Source of the DNA: AM-1111 sp046302135
GTDB taxonomy: Bacteria; Bacteroidota; Bacteroidia; B-17B0; Aurantibacillaceae
Length of the DNA stretch: 5,921 nt
NCBI GenBank assembly: GCA_046302135.1
Contig: JBKCIQ010000017.1
Coordinates: 1 to 5,921, forward strand
Direction: 5' to 3'
In this document: positions 1 to 5,921 of the stretch, in pieces
Numbering within the stretch: the stretch's first letter is position 1
Layout of the letters: each line of letters begins with the position of its first letter
Translations under genes and position numbers: made by a program
Notes under the pieces: generated by a model
What the model was told of the DNA's origin: nothing
The model's input: only the letters and a program-made list of their open reading frames with translations
Databases searched by the model: none

Positions 1-1
1 C

Positions 2-3000
2 TCGTACCAGTGGCAATCAGCCCCTGCTGCAGGCGGACCATGGACAAATATTGCCGGAGCTACATCAACAACTTTAGCAACTTCTGCTACTGCTACCACT
101 TTTTACAGGCTAGTAACGACTTGTTCCAACAGTGGCTTGACAAACACAACTTCAACGGTTTCTTACAGCGTAACCTTATCCGGACCCTGCCAATGTGCTA
201 CTTATCCTACTTTTGCCGCTACCAGTGCTGCAGACGAGGATATTACAAACGTTACTGTTGGTTCTATGAATAATTCTTCAGCATGTAACGTTGCTGCTCC
301 AGGTCCAGGATCTATTGCCAGCAGGTATAGTAATTTCACGGGTTCTGTAGCTGGCCCCAGCCAAGCTCAGGGTTCTGTGGTAAACTTTAGCTTAACACAA
401 ACCTCATGCGGAGGTTCGTATGATAATTTCTTTCAGATTTACGTAGACTGGAATCAGGATGGAGACTGGCTTGATGCCGGTGAGCAGGTTTATTCACAGC
501 CGTCAACTGTTGTCGGTAATCACACTGTTGTCGGTTCGTTTAACGTACCACTTACCGCAACCTTAGGAACTACAAGAATGAGGATTGTCAACATTGAAAC
601 AACGCCTGCGTCTACCACAAATTATGCCCATACAAATTACACATGGGGAGAAACTGAAGATTATTGTTTCACTGTAACTGTTTACGTTCCTCCTGCAACA
701 CCTCCAAACTGTGCAGGTTCACCAATCTCACCAACAAATGGGCAAACCAATGTGAACGTTTCTCCAACACTTACATGGCCAGCTGTTACAGGTGCAAGTA
801 GTTATGACGTTTACTTTGGTACTTCCGGTACACCGCCGTTCGTAGTGAACACTGCTTCTACCAGCTATGTACCCGGTACTCTTATTTCATCAACCACTTA
901 TTATTGGAAAATAGTACCAAAAAATTCCGTTGGCGATGCAGTTGGTTGCTCCACATGGAGTTTCACCACAGGGATTGCAGGATGTAATAATGGTGTAGCT
1001 TATACTGCCTATACTCCAACCTGTAACGGTACACAGGAACCCTATGCAGCATGTACTTATGCAGGAGAATACAATAATCTTACCCTAACAGGCGGCACAG
1101 CTTACACCTTCGGTAGCGATATCATTACTGATTACATAACGATAACTGACAATACAGGTATAATATTGGCAGCCGGTGCTCAGCCACTTAATTACACACC
1201 TCCTGCAAGCGGCGTCTACAGGGTCTACATTCACCTAAGCTCAGCTTGCGGAACAGCAAATGCGTGTAGAAATCCATGGGTACAATGCGGAGCTTCCAAC
1301 GTGCCTGGCAATGATTTAGTTTGTAATGCTAGCTCCATTTCTTGCGGACAAACATTATCTGGTACAACGGTTAGCAGTACAGCCACCGGGACTGGTGAAG
1401 GGTTGACTTGCGGAGGGCCTGCACAAATCCAGGGAGGCGTATGGTATGTAGTACCAGGAAATGGACAGATAATGACCGCCAGTTTATGCGGAACGACCTG
1501 GGATAGCCAAATATCAGTATTTTCAGGTGCAAGCTGCTCTTCACTTACTTGTGTTGGCGGAGTAGATGATAATGGCCCTGCATGTTTAGGCACCTCAGCT
1601 TCATTTAGTTGGACATCAACTGTTGGCGTAAATTATTATATTTTGGTTTTCGGATTTAATTCGGATGCTGCTTTTAATCTATCTTTAACTTGTACTACCC
1701 CGGTTGCCAATGATCAGTGTGCGAACGCTGTTGCACTAACTGCGCAATGTTCTGGAGGAACAACAAATGTTTCCGGTACTACTTTAGGTGCCACCGAAGA
1801 TCCAATTGCTGACCCGAGCTGCGATCCTGGAACCATTAACGATGTTTGGTACTCATTTAATTCTGGTGCATTTACCTCAGTAGAAGTAACTATTACCTTA
1901 GGAACTGCGACCTGGATCGGTGGTGAAGTATACACTGCCTGTGGAACTTTGGCTACCGGCTTAACTGTTGGTGGTACAGCCGGTAATTGTGACTTTTATT
2001 TGTTGAATCCTTCACCAACAGTCATTTCAGGATTAACACCAAACACCAATTACTTGTTGAGAATATTTACCAACCTGGATTTTGATGTGCCCGGCACATT
2101 TGATATTCGTGTAAATTACCCAAGCGTAGCAGCACCAACTACTACCGGTGCAAGTACTTGCTATGGCAGCAACGCTATAATAAGTTCTTCAGTAAGTTCA
2201 AGCTGGTACACAGGTTTGGTAGGTGGTACCGCAGTATCTACTGCAGCAACAACCTATACAACACCCGGGCTTACTGCAAATACAGATTACTATGTAGAGG
2301 CTGTTACAGGATCTTGTGTTTCATCACCAAGAACACCAGTTACTGTTACCGTGAGCCCACAGCCAACTGTGATTGCAGGTGCAACAAGCAATTCAATTGG
2401 CTGTAACATTTACAGCCCAAATACATGGTCTTATTTTGTAAATCCGTCCAATGAAATTATTGCTTGTGTTAAAGATGCTACAGGCGGAAATAATTTAGGT
2501 GGTGTTTCAGCCGATGTAAATATTACCGGTACTGTTCAATATATGCCAACGAATAATGCTCCTTATATTCAACGCGTTGTTTCAATCAGTCCTGCAAGCA
2601 ACGGTCCTGCAGATGTAAGGTTATTCTTCACCCTTGCTGAGTTCCAGGCTTTACAGGCGGCAGAACCATTATTAACCAACACAAATCAGCTTGCGGTCAC
2701 AAAGTTCCCAAATGCCACTGCCCCTTATGGGACTGGAATTTTATTAACTCCAACCCTTATTCAGACACCGGCTCAAACAGGCATTGCAAATGTTTACTCT
2801 ATTGACGTAACCGTTACAGGTTTCTCTACCTTCTTCATCCATTACAACTCTAACAACTTCCCACTTCCTATTGAATTACTCAGCTTCACAGGAGAATGCA
2901 ATGCAGATAAGGCTGTGCTGAAATGGTCAACGGCAACAGAGCAAAATAACAGCTACTTTACAATAATGAAGAGTAACAACGGCGTTGACTTCACTGATGT

Positions 3001-3415
3001 TGGAATGGTACAAGGTGCAGGAAATTCAAGCACGACCAAACAATATTCTTGGACAGACCAAAACTCAGGATTAGCACCTGCTTATTACAGGTTGAAACAA
3101 ACTGATTTCAATGGCGGTAGCAAGGAATTCAATATTATTTATTTGGATTGCCATTTTTCAACACCTGATAACCTAGCAGTGATTCCTAATCCATCTAATG
3201 GAAATGTAACACTCAGTTTTGAATCACAGATCAGTGGAGAAGGGGTAATTTTAGTGCATAATGCCCAAGGTAATTTAGTTTTAACTGAGCAAACTTTTAT
3301 TGGAAGCGGTTTAAACAGTATTCCAATGCGAATTACTCAAAACCCAGGCATATACCACGTTTCTGTTCAGATTCAGGGAAGATATTACCGCGGAATTATG
3401 GTGGTTCAGCAATAG
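2..3415 (+). CDS. Large mosaic surface protein with GEVED, PPC-like and Ig/FnIII-like modules and a T9SS type A sorting tail (5'-partial)
   Basis: The frame is open from base 2, giving 1137 visible residues to the TAG at 3413-3415. The TTG at 137 is internal, because the residues before it (YQWQS, WTNIAGATS, TFYRLVTTCS) are a normal Bacteroidota Ig-like domain. Approximate modules, in visible residues: Ig-like end 1-60; GEVED domain 65-227 with DWNQDGDWLDAGE and GETEDY; FnIII-like 235-324; Cys-containing beta domain 328-429; two PPC-like domains 436-564 and 570-706; Ig-like 709-785; conserved pre-tail region 786-950; FnIII-like segment opening PLPIELLSFTGEC 954-1049; T9SS tail 1057-1137. Family knowledge says such proteins cross the inner membrane by Sec and the outer membrane by T9SS, and are anchored or released after tail cleavage. 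An adhesive or matrix role is inferred. No catalytic motif is visible, but an enzyme domain could lie upstream. The domain set is clear; the biological role is unknown. Confidence 0.93.
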   Translation, partial: SYQWQSAPAAGGPWTNIAGATSTTLATSATATTFYRLVTTCSNSGLTNTTSTVSYSVTLSGPCQCATYPTFAATSAADEDITNVTVGSMNNSSACNVAAPGPGSIASRYSNFTGSVAGPSQAQGSVVNFSLTQTSCGGSYDNFFQIYVDWNQDGDWLDAGEQVYSQPSTVVGNHTVVGSFNVPLTATLGTTRMRIVNIETTPASTTNYAHTNYTWGETEDYCFTVTVYVPPATPPNCAGSPISPTNGQTNVNVSPTLTWPAVTGASSYDVYFGTSGTPPFVVNTASTSYVPGTLISSTTYYWKIVPKNSVGDAVGCSTWSFTTGIAGCNNGVAYTAYTPTCNGTQEPYAACTYAGEYNNLTLTGGTAYTFGSDIITDYITITDNTGIILAAGAQPLNYTPPASGVYRVYIHLSSACGTANACRNPWVQCGASNVPGNDLVCNASSISCGQTLSGTTVSSTATGTGEGLTCGGPAQIQGGVWYVVPGNGQIMTASLCGTTWDSQISVFSGASCSSLTCVGGVDDNGPACLGTSASFSWTSTVGVNYYILVFGFNSDAAFNLSLTCTTPVANDQCANAVALTAQCSGGTTNVSGTTLGATEDPIADPSCDPGTINDVWYSFNSGAFTSVEVTITLGTATWIGGEVYTACGTLATGLTVGGTAGNCDFYLLNPSPTVISGLTPNTNYLLRIFTNLDFDVPGTFDIRVNYPSVAAPTTTGASTCYGSNAIISSSVSSSWYTGLVGGTAVSTAATTYTTPGLTANTDYYVEAVTGSCVSSPRTPVTVTVSPQPTVIAGATSNSIGCNIYSPNTWSYFVNPSNEIIACVKDATGGNNLGGVSADVNITGTVQYMPTNNAPYIQRVVSISPASNGPADVRLFFTLAEFQALQAAEPLLTNTNQLAVTKFPNATAPYGTGILLTPTLIQTPAQTGIANVYSIDVTVTGFSTFFIHYNSNNFPLPIELLSFTGECNADKAVLKWSTATEQNNSYFTIMKSNNGVDFTDVGMVQGAGNSSTTKQYSWTDQNSGLAPAYYRLKQTDFNGGSKEFNIIYLDCHFSTPDNLAVIPNPSNGNVTLSFESQISGEGVILVHNAQGNLVLTEQTFIGSGLNSIPMRITQNPGIYHVSVQIQGRYYRGIMVVQQ
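191..685 (+). other. GEVED domain coding segment
   Basis: This segment begins near CATYPTFAATS and carries the two hallmarks of the GEVED family: the acidic loop DWNQDGDWLDAGE and the closing GETEDY that gives the family its name (here GET in place of GEV). Between them lies the usual MRI strand. GEVED domains are common in secreted Bacteroidota proteins, usually combined with other beta-sandwich modules and a T9SS tail. The acidic loop has Asp/Asn spacing like a calcium-binding loop; metal binding is inferred. Confidence 0.88.
1307..2119 (+). repeat. Two successive PPC-like beta-domain modules in the large surface protein
   Basis: Two adjacent domains of similar layout lie at about 1307-1693 and 1709-2119. 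Each opens with an ND..C.A motif (GNDLVCNA, ANDQCANA), then has a GTT strand (SGTTVSS, SGTTLGA), a Cys-containing loop, a VWY strand (GVWYVV, DVWYSF) and a late strand reading YYILVF or YLLRIF. This is the pattern of bacterial PPC-like (pre-peptidase C-terminal) domains in Bacteroidota surface proteins. The copies are diverged at protein level and share no obvious DNA repeat, so this is an old duplication or independent module recruitment. Several Cys in each suggest extracytoplasmic disulfides. Confidence 0.7.
3170..3412 (+). other. T9SS type A C-terminal sorting domain
   Basis: The last 81 residues begin NLAVIPNPSNGNVTLSF and end with GIYHVSVQ followed by YYRGIMVVQQ. PNPSNG, a VxVxxAQG-like central strand (ILVHNAQGNLV), a G-Y-V strand and a terminal basic/hydrophobic strand are the standard elements of the Por secretion system type A tail. 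In the family this tail directs outer-membrane translocation by the type IX machinery and is removed by the sortase-like protease PorU. Its position at the extreme C-terminus is as expected. Confidence 0.93.
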
Positions 3416-3431
3416 CAATTCGGCTGTAATG

Positions 3432-3457
3432 AAAGGAGTCTGAACTTCACTTTTTTT
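3432..3457 (+). terminator. Weak terminator-like hairpin with T-tract after the large surface protein gene
   Basis: Seventeen bases past the TAG, GGAGT (3435-3439) can pair in RNA with ACTTC (3444-3448) across the loop CTGA, using one G-U pair. AAA just outside can pair with TTT after a two-base bulge. Seven T follow at 3451-3457. The stem is short and imperfect, so termination may be leaky; the location and T-run are the main support. Confidence 0.35.
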
Positions 3458-3493
3458 ATCGGAATAAATTTTCTGTTAATCCTTTTGCATTAT

Positions 3494-3522
3494 TTAAACA
3501 ATACTTGACTCAGCTTGTTTAA
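3494..3522. repeat. 8-bp inverted repeat upstream of the fibre protein gene
   Basis: TTAAACAA (3494-3501) and its exact complement TTGTTTAA (3515-3522) flank a 13-base spacer that contains TTGACT. Equivalent points in the arms are 21 bases apart, about two helical turns, which would suit a dimeric DNA-binding protein. The region is AT-rich, so chance is a real alternative. As an RNA stem it would be weak and has no T-tract directly after it. Confidence 0.35.
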
Positions 3523-3535
3523 TTGCTTTATTTTG
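3505..3535 (+). promoter_or_regulatory. Weak candidate promoter for the fibre protein gene
   Basis: TTGACT (3505-3510) and TATTTTG (3529-3535) are separated by 18 bases, placing a likely transcription start some 25-30 bases before the ATG at 3570. The Bacteroidota primary sigma factor prefers TTTG or TTG near -33 and TAnnTTTG near -7. The downstream element here is one T short of that pattern, so the match is approximate. No Shine-Dalgarno sequence precedes the ATG, which is normal for the phylum. Confidence 0.25.
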
Positions 3536-3569
3536 TATTCCCATTTTAACCAAAAGCATAAACTAAGTC

Positions 3570-5192
3570 ATGAGAAAAATTTTTATTTTTTGTTCCTTAC
3601 TTTCAATTACTTTCGTCTTCTCACAGAATGTAGGAATTAATTCAAGCGGAGCGGCACCGGCTGCATCAGCAATGCTTGATGTATCTTCAACAACAAGCGG
3701 AATCTTAATTCCGAGAATGACAACCGCCCAACGTACGGCTATTGTTACGCCTGCTTCGGGATTACTTGTTTATGATACGAGTATCGGTCTTTTTTATTAT
3801 TACAACGGAACAGCTTGGGTTCCCATTCTTGCTAACCCTTCGTCTACGAATGGAGGCTGGTCTCTTACAGGAAATGCAGGGACTAACGGTGGTACAATAA
3901 GTACAGCCGGTAGCAATTATTTAGGCACTACAGACGCACAGAATCTTTGTTTCCGGGCAAACAATATAGAACTTATGCGGTTAACTCCAGCCGGTGAATT
4001 TCTTGTTGGCACATATAATACTGCAACTGCAGGAGATTTACTAAGCGCTGTGAGCAAAACAACTTTCCCTTGGGCAGTAAACGGATACTCAGGATTCAAT
4101 GGAAGTGGGGTATATGGGCAAATAACGGGTGGAAATACAATTTTCGCAGGAGTGCAGGGAGAATATTATGGAACTAACTCTCAAGGTGCAGGTGTACGAG
4201 GTTTGATAGGAAATGCAACCGCAGGAACAAGCTTTGCTGTTTCGGTTAATGGAGTCTCCGGTGCTGGAGGTACTAGCGTTACAACAGCAGGTAGCTATAA
4301 ATTTGGTGTATATGGATCAGGTGGTGAATCTATTCGCTCTGGAGGAGTATTGGGTTATGACTATGGCATTTGCGGTGGCTTAGGGTATTATGCATCAAAC
4401 TTGTTAGATTACGCTGTTTATGGTTTTGGACTTGGATATACAATAGGTGGTGCAGGTGGAAGATACGCTCAGGGAGCCGAACAAGACTATTCTGAAATGT
4501 CCAATTTTATTGGTTTAGGAATTTATGGTGGTGTAATGGGTGGATGGATAAAGGGCCTTGTATATGGTACAAACTTTTCAGGTAAGAAATATGGAGTTTA
4601 TGTGCATGGGAATACAGTTACCAACAGTCAATATGTTCAGTTAAATGAAACGGAAGGAACGGATATACGCGTTCCGAGCTACGCTACCACTGCCTTAACC
4701 AATGAGCTCACCTCGAAAGGAAAAATTAATTTGGTGAACGGAACAGCTTATGTTCAATTAGACGAAAAACTTGTTAATCTTTGCGATGAAAACTCAATTG
4801 TGATTACTGCAACGCCTAATGGGAACTGCAATGGGGTTTTTGTAGAACAATCTTCACCGAACGGATTTCAAATAAAAGAGCTCGACAATGGAACATCAAA
4901 TGTAAGCGTTAGCTTTATTATTTCAGCAACCATAAAAAACAAAAAAGAATTCGCAGAATCTGAAATCCTGAATAAACAATATGAGTACAATATGAATGGG
5001 GTGATGCACAATGAATATGATAAAGAACATGATGGTACTCCTATTTGGTACGATGGAGTAAGAGTCCGTCATGATGCCATAGACCCCTCAATAAAAAGAA
5101 ATGCTTCTGAGAGATATAACAAAGAGGTTTCAAATACCCTTAGAGATCGAAATTCAGTGATTGAAAAGTCAGAAAAATCAAACAAAAAATAA
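3570..5192 (+). CDS. Exported fibre-like protein with VYG-rich repeats, a conserved C-terminal beta domain and a charged tail
   Basis: This is a complete 540-residue protein starting at ATG 3570, which gives a good Sec signal peptide (MRK, hydrophobic core, likely cut S18|Q19). The next Met would lose it. Residues 19-90 are the head found on many Bacteroidota exported proteins (VGINSSGAAP, ASAMLDVSS, LIPRMTTAQR, GLFYYYNGTAW). Residues 97-148 (WSLTGNAGTNGG, FLGTTD-like, LMRLTPAGEFLVGT) also recur in fibre-like proteins of the phylum. Residues 178-347 are rich in Gly and in irregular GVYG/AGVxG motifs. Residues 385-455 form a conserved beta domain (GTAYVQLDE, ATPNGNCNGVFV, GFQIKELDNGTSN). Residues 456-540 are highly charged and end KSNKK. 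There is no T9SS type A or B tail, no lipobox and no visible S74 intramolecular chaperone, so localisation beyond the inner membrane is unclear. A trimeric fibre is inferred by resemblance to phage-tail-like repeats. The next gene follows after 18 bases, suggesting an operon. Specific function unknown. Confidence 0.93.
   Translation: MRKIFIFCSLLSITFVFSQNVGINSSGAAPAASAMLDVSSTTSGILIPRMTTAQRTAIVTPASGLLVYDTSIGLFYYYNGTAWVPILANPSSTNGGWSLTGNAGTNGGTISTAGSNYLGTTDAQNLCFRANNIELMRLTPAGEFLVGTYNTATAGDLLSAVSKTTFPWAVNGYSGFNGSGVYGQITGGNTIFAGVQGEYYGTNSQGAGVRGLIGNATAGTSFAVSVNGVSGAGGTSVTTAGSYKFGVYGSGGESIRSGGVLGYDYGICGGLGYYASNLLDYAVYGFGLGYTIGGAGGRYAQGAEQDYSEMSNFIGLGIYGGVMGGWIKGLVYGTNFSGKKYGVYVHGNTVTNSQYVQLNETEGTDIRVPSYATTALTNELTSKGKINLVNGTAYVQLDEKLVNLCDENSIVITATPNGNCNGVFVEQSSPNGFQIKELDNGTSNVSVSFIISATIKNKKEFAESEILNKQYEYNMNGVMHNEYDKEHDGTPIWYDGVRVRHDAIDPSIKRNASERYNKEVSNTLRDRNSVIEKSEKSNKK
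4101..4610 (+). repeat. Irregular VYG / AGVxG protein repeats in the fibre-like protein
   Basis: Residues 178-347 repeat short units built on V/I-Y-G or A-G-V-x-G: SGVYGQ, AGVQGEYYG, AGVRGLIG, FGVYGS, GVLGYDYG, AVYGFG, GIYGG, LVYGT and YGVYVHG. Spacing varies from roughly 12 to 35 residues, so this is a degenerate protein repeat, not a DNA tandem array. Such runs resemble beta-structured shafts of fibre proteins; that structural reading is inferred. Confidence 0.6.
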
Positions 5193-5210
5193 TTACAATT
5201 ATTTTTTCTC

Positions 5211-5921
5211 ATGAACATTGCTTTACACAAAAGGTTTTTCTGCACATTAATCTCTTATTGCATTATTATAAGTGGAGTTTTGTCTCAAGGCCTGATAAAC
5301 AACGGCGCTAGAATAGTTTTTTCAGGAGGGGCGCAAATCTATGTTGCAGGAGGGAGCAATGGAGACTACACCAGTCAGAACAACGGACTAATAACACCTT
5401 CAGTATCTTCTGTAATAACATTAGAAGGTGACTGGAACAACAACTCTATCAATACGGGTTTTTCAGCTGATGCCGGCACGGTCGTGCTTAATGGCGCAGG
5501 ACAAAACATTCAAGGAAGCAATTCAACTACATTTTACAACTTATCCTTACAAGGAACAGGAACTAAAACGTTAAACGTTAATACTAACGTTGGAGGTTTA
5601 ACTACCACTACCGGTGTGCTTTCACTTGGCTCCAGGCCATTGAATCTTAATTCAAAATTACTTACCATTACTAACCCGGCTAATACAGCCGTTACAAATG
5701 TAGGAGGAGGTTACGTAATAAGTGAAACCAACGTGGGACTCAATCCAAGTATTATGAAATGGAATACCGGTGCTATTGCTAATACTTACAACTATCCTTT
5801 TGGAACGACTGCAGGTTTACTTATCCCCGTAAACGTTACCAAAACAACAGCCACTGCCACGGATATTTCAATTGCGACACGTCCTACCTCAGCATCAGAC
5901 AATATGCCTTGGGCCTCAGGC
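5211..5921 (+). CDS. Exported beta-rich surface protein, N-terminal part (3'-partial, probable T9SS substrate)
   Basis: ATG at 5211 opens a frame of 237 codons that continues past the window edge without a stop. The first 25 residues are a Sec signal peptide (HKR, then hydrophobic FFCTLISYCIIISGVLS, likely cut S25|Q26), which supports this start. The mature part begins GLINNGARIVFSGGAQIYV, then ITLEGDWNNNS, GTVVLNGAGQNIQGS, TTFYNLSLQGTGTKTL, and TNVGGLTTTTGVLSLGS. This series of short Asn/Gly/Thr-rich strands is typical of the N-terminal region of large Bacteroidota surface proteins that usually end in a T9SS tail; the tail would lie outside the window. A beta-helix-like fold is inferred. The gene starts 18 bases after the fibre gene, in the same frame, with no Shine-Dalgarno sequence, so co-transcription is likely. 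No enzymatic motif is visible. Function unknown. Confidence 0.88.
   Translation, partial: MNIALHKRFFCTLISYCIIISGVLSQGLINNGARIVFSGGAQIYVAGGSNGDYTSQNNGLITPSVSSVITLEGDWNNNSINTGFSADAGTVVLNGAGQNIQGSNSTTFYNLSLQGTGTKTLNVNTNVGGLTTTTGVLSLGSRPLNLNSKLLTITNPANTAVTNVGGGYVISETNVGLNPSIMKWNTGAIANTYNYPFGTTAGLLIPVNVTKTTATATDISIATRPTSASDNMPWASG

Noticed and set aside
137..139. TTG as a start codon for the large surface protein
   Set aside because: The same frame is open back to base 2 and encodes a recognisable Ig-like domain across this point. No signal peptide follows the TTG, so the gene is 5'-truncated by the window.
10..273. + strand open frame of 87 codons
   Set aside because: It lies out of frame within the large surface protein, has an odd Cys/Tyr/Arg-rich composition and resembles no protein family I know.
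1231..1593. Minus-strand open frame of 120 codons
   Set aside because: It is antisense to the PPC-like region and is an expected by-product of Thr/Gly/Cys-rich codons. It has no domain, signal or spacing that supports a gene.
1714..1935. Minus-strand open frame of 73 codons
   Set aside because: It is antisense to the second PPC-like domain, with no recognisable features.
2158..2406. + strand open frame of 82 codons
   Set aside because: It is out of frame inside the Ig-like module of the surface protein, with an implausible Arg/Cys/Tyr-rich translation.
3917..4099. Minus-strand open frame of 60 codons
   Set aside because: It is antisense to the fibre-like protein gene, short and without support.
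4101..4610. DNA tandem repeat or CRISPR-like array in the glycine-rich region
   Set aside because: The repetition exists only at protein level, with irregular spacing and no conserved nucleotide unit.
4935..5189. Possible S74 intramolecular chaperone (endosialidase-type) at the end of the fibre-like protein
   Set aside because: The typical S-D-x-R-L-K start and the Ser/Lys catalytic arrangement of that domain are not seen. The tail is too short and differs in sequence.
5190..5210. Broken single gene split by an in-frame TAA
   Set aside because: The downstream part begins with its own ATG and a full Sec signal peptide, and the upstream part ends in a normal hydrophilic tail, so two genes are the simpler reading.

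Overview
The window reads as a stretch of a Bacteroidota chromosome, Flavobacteriia- or Chitinophagia-like; I cannot place it more precisely. The evidence is a type IX secretion (T9SS) C-terminal sorting domain, a GEVED domain, a fibre-type head of the kind common in this phylum (GINSSGAAP, ASAMLDVSS, LIPRMTTAQR), Sec signal peptides followed by Gln, and start codons in AT-rich leaders without a Shine-Dalgarno sequence. All supported genes lie on the + strand and all encode exported, structural-looking proteins. No enzyme, RNA gene, mobile element or CRISPR array is visible.

Layout: (1) Positions 2-3415 hold the 3' part of a very large mosaic surface protein. Its frame is open from the first bases of the window, so the true start lies upstream. 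Modules in order are an Ig-like end, a GEVED domain, a fibronectin-III-like domain, a Cys-containing beta domain, two PPC-like beta domains, an Ig-like domain, a conserved pre-tail region and a T9SS type A tail. (2) Positions 3416-3569 are intergenic, with a weak terminator-like hairpin plus T-tract, an 8-bp inverted repeat and a weak promoter candidate. (3) Positions 3570-5192 encode a complete 540-residue exported fibre-like protein with glycine/VYG repeats, a conserved beta-rich domain and a charged C-terminal tail, but no recognisable T9SS tail. (4) After only 18 bases, and in the same reading frame, a third exported protein starts at 5211 and runs off the right edge at 5921. Its beginning resembles the N-terminal region of large T9SS-secreted surface proteins.

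The last two genes look like one transcription unit. The first is probably separate, or only loosely coupled through weak termination. Together the genes suggest a cell-surface or matrix locus (adhesion, filaments or envelope decoration), but no specific substrate or phenotype can be read from the sequence. I see no convincing case for a wholly new system. The best leads are the fibre protein with its unexplained charged tail and export route, and the inverted repeat in front of it.
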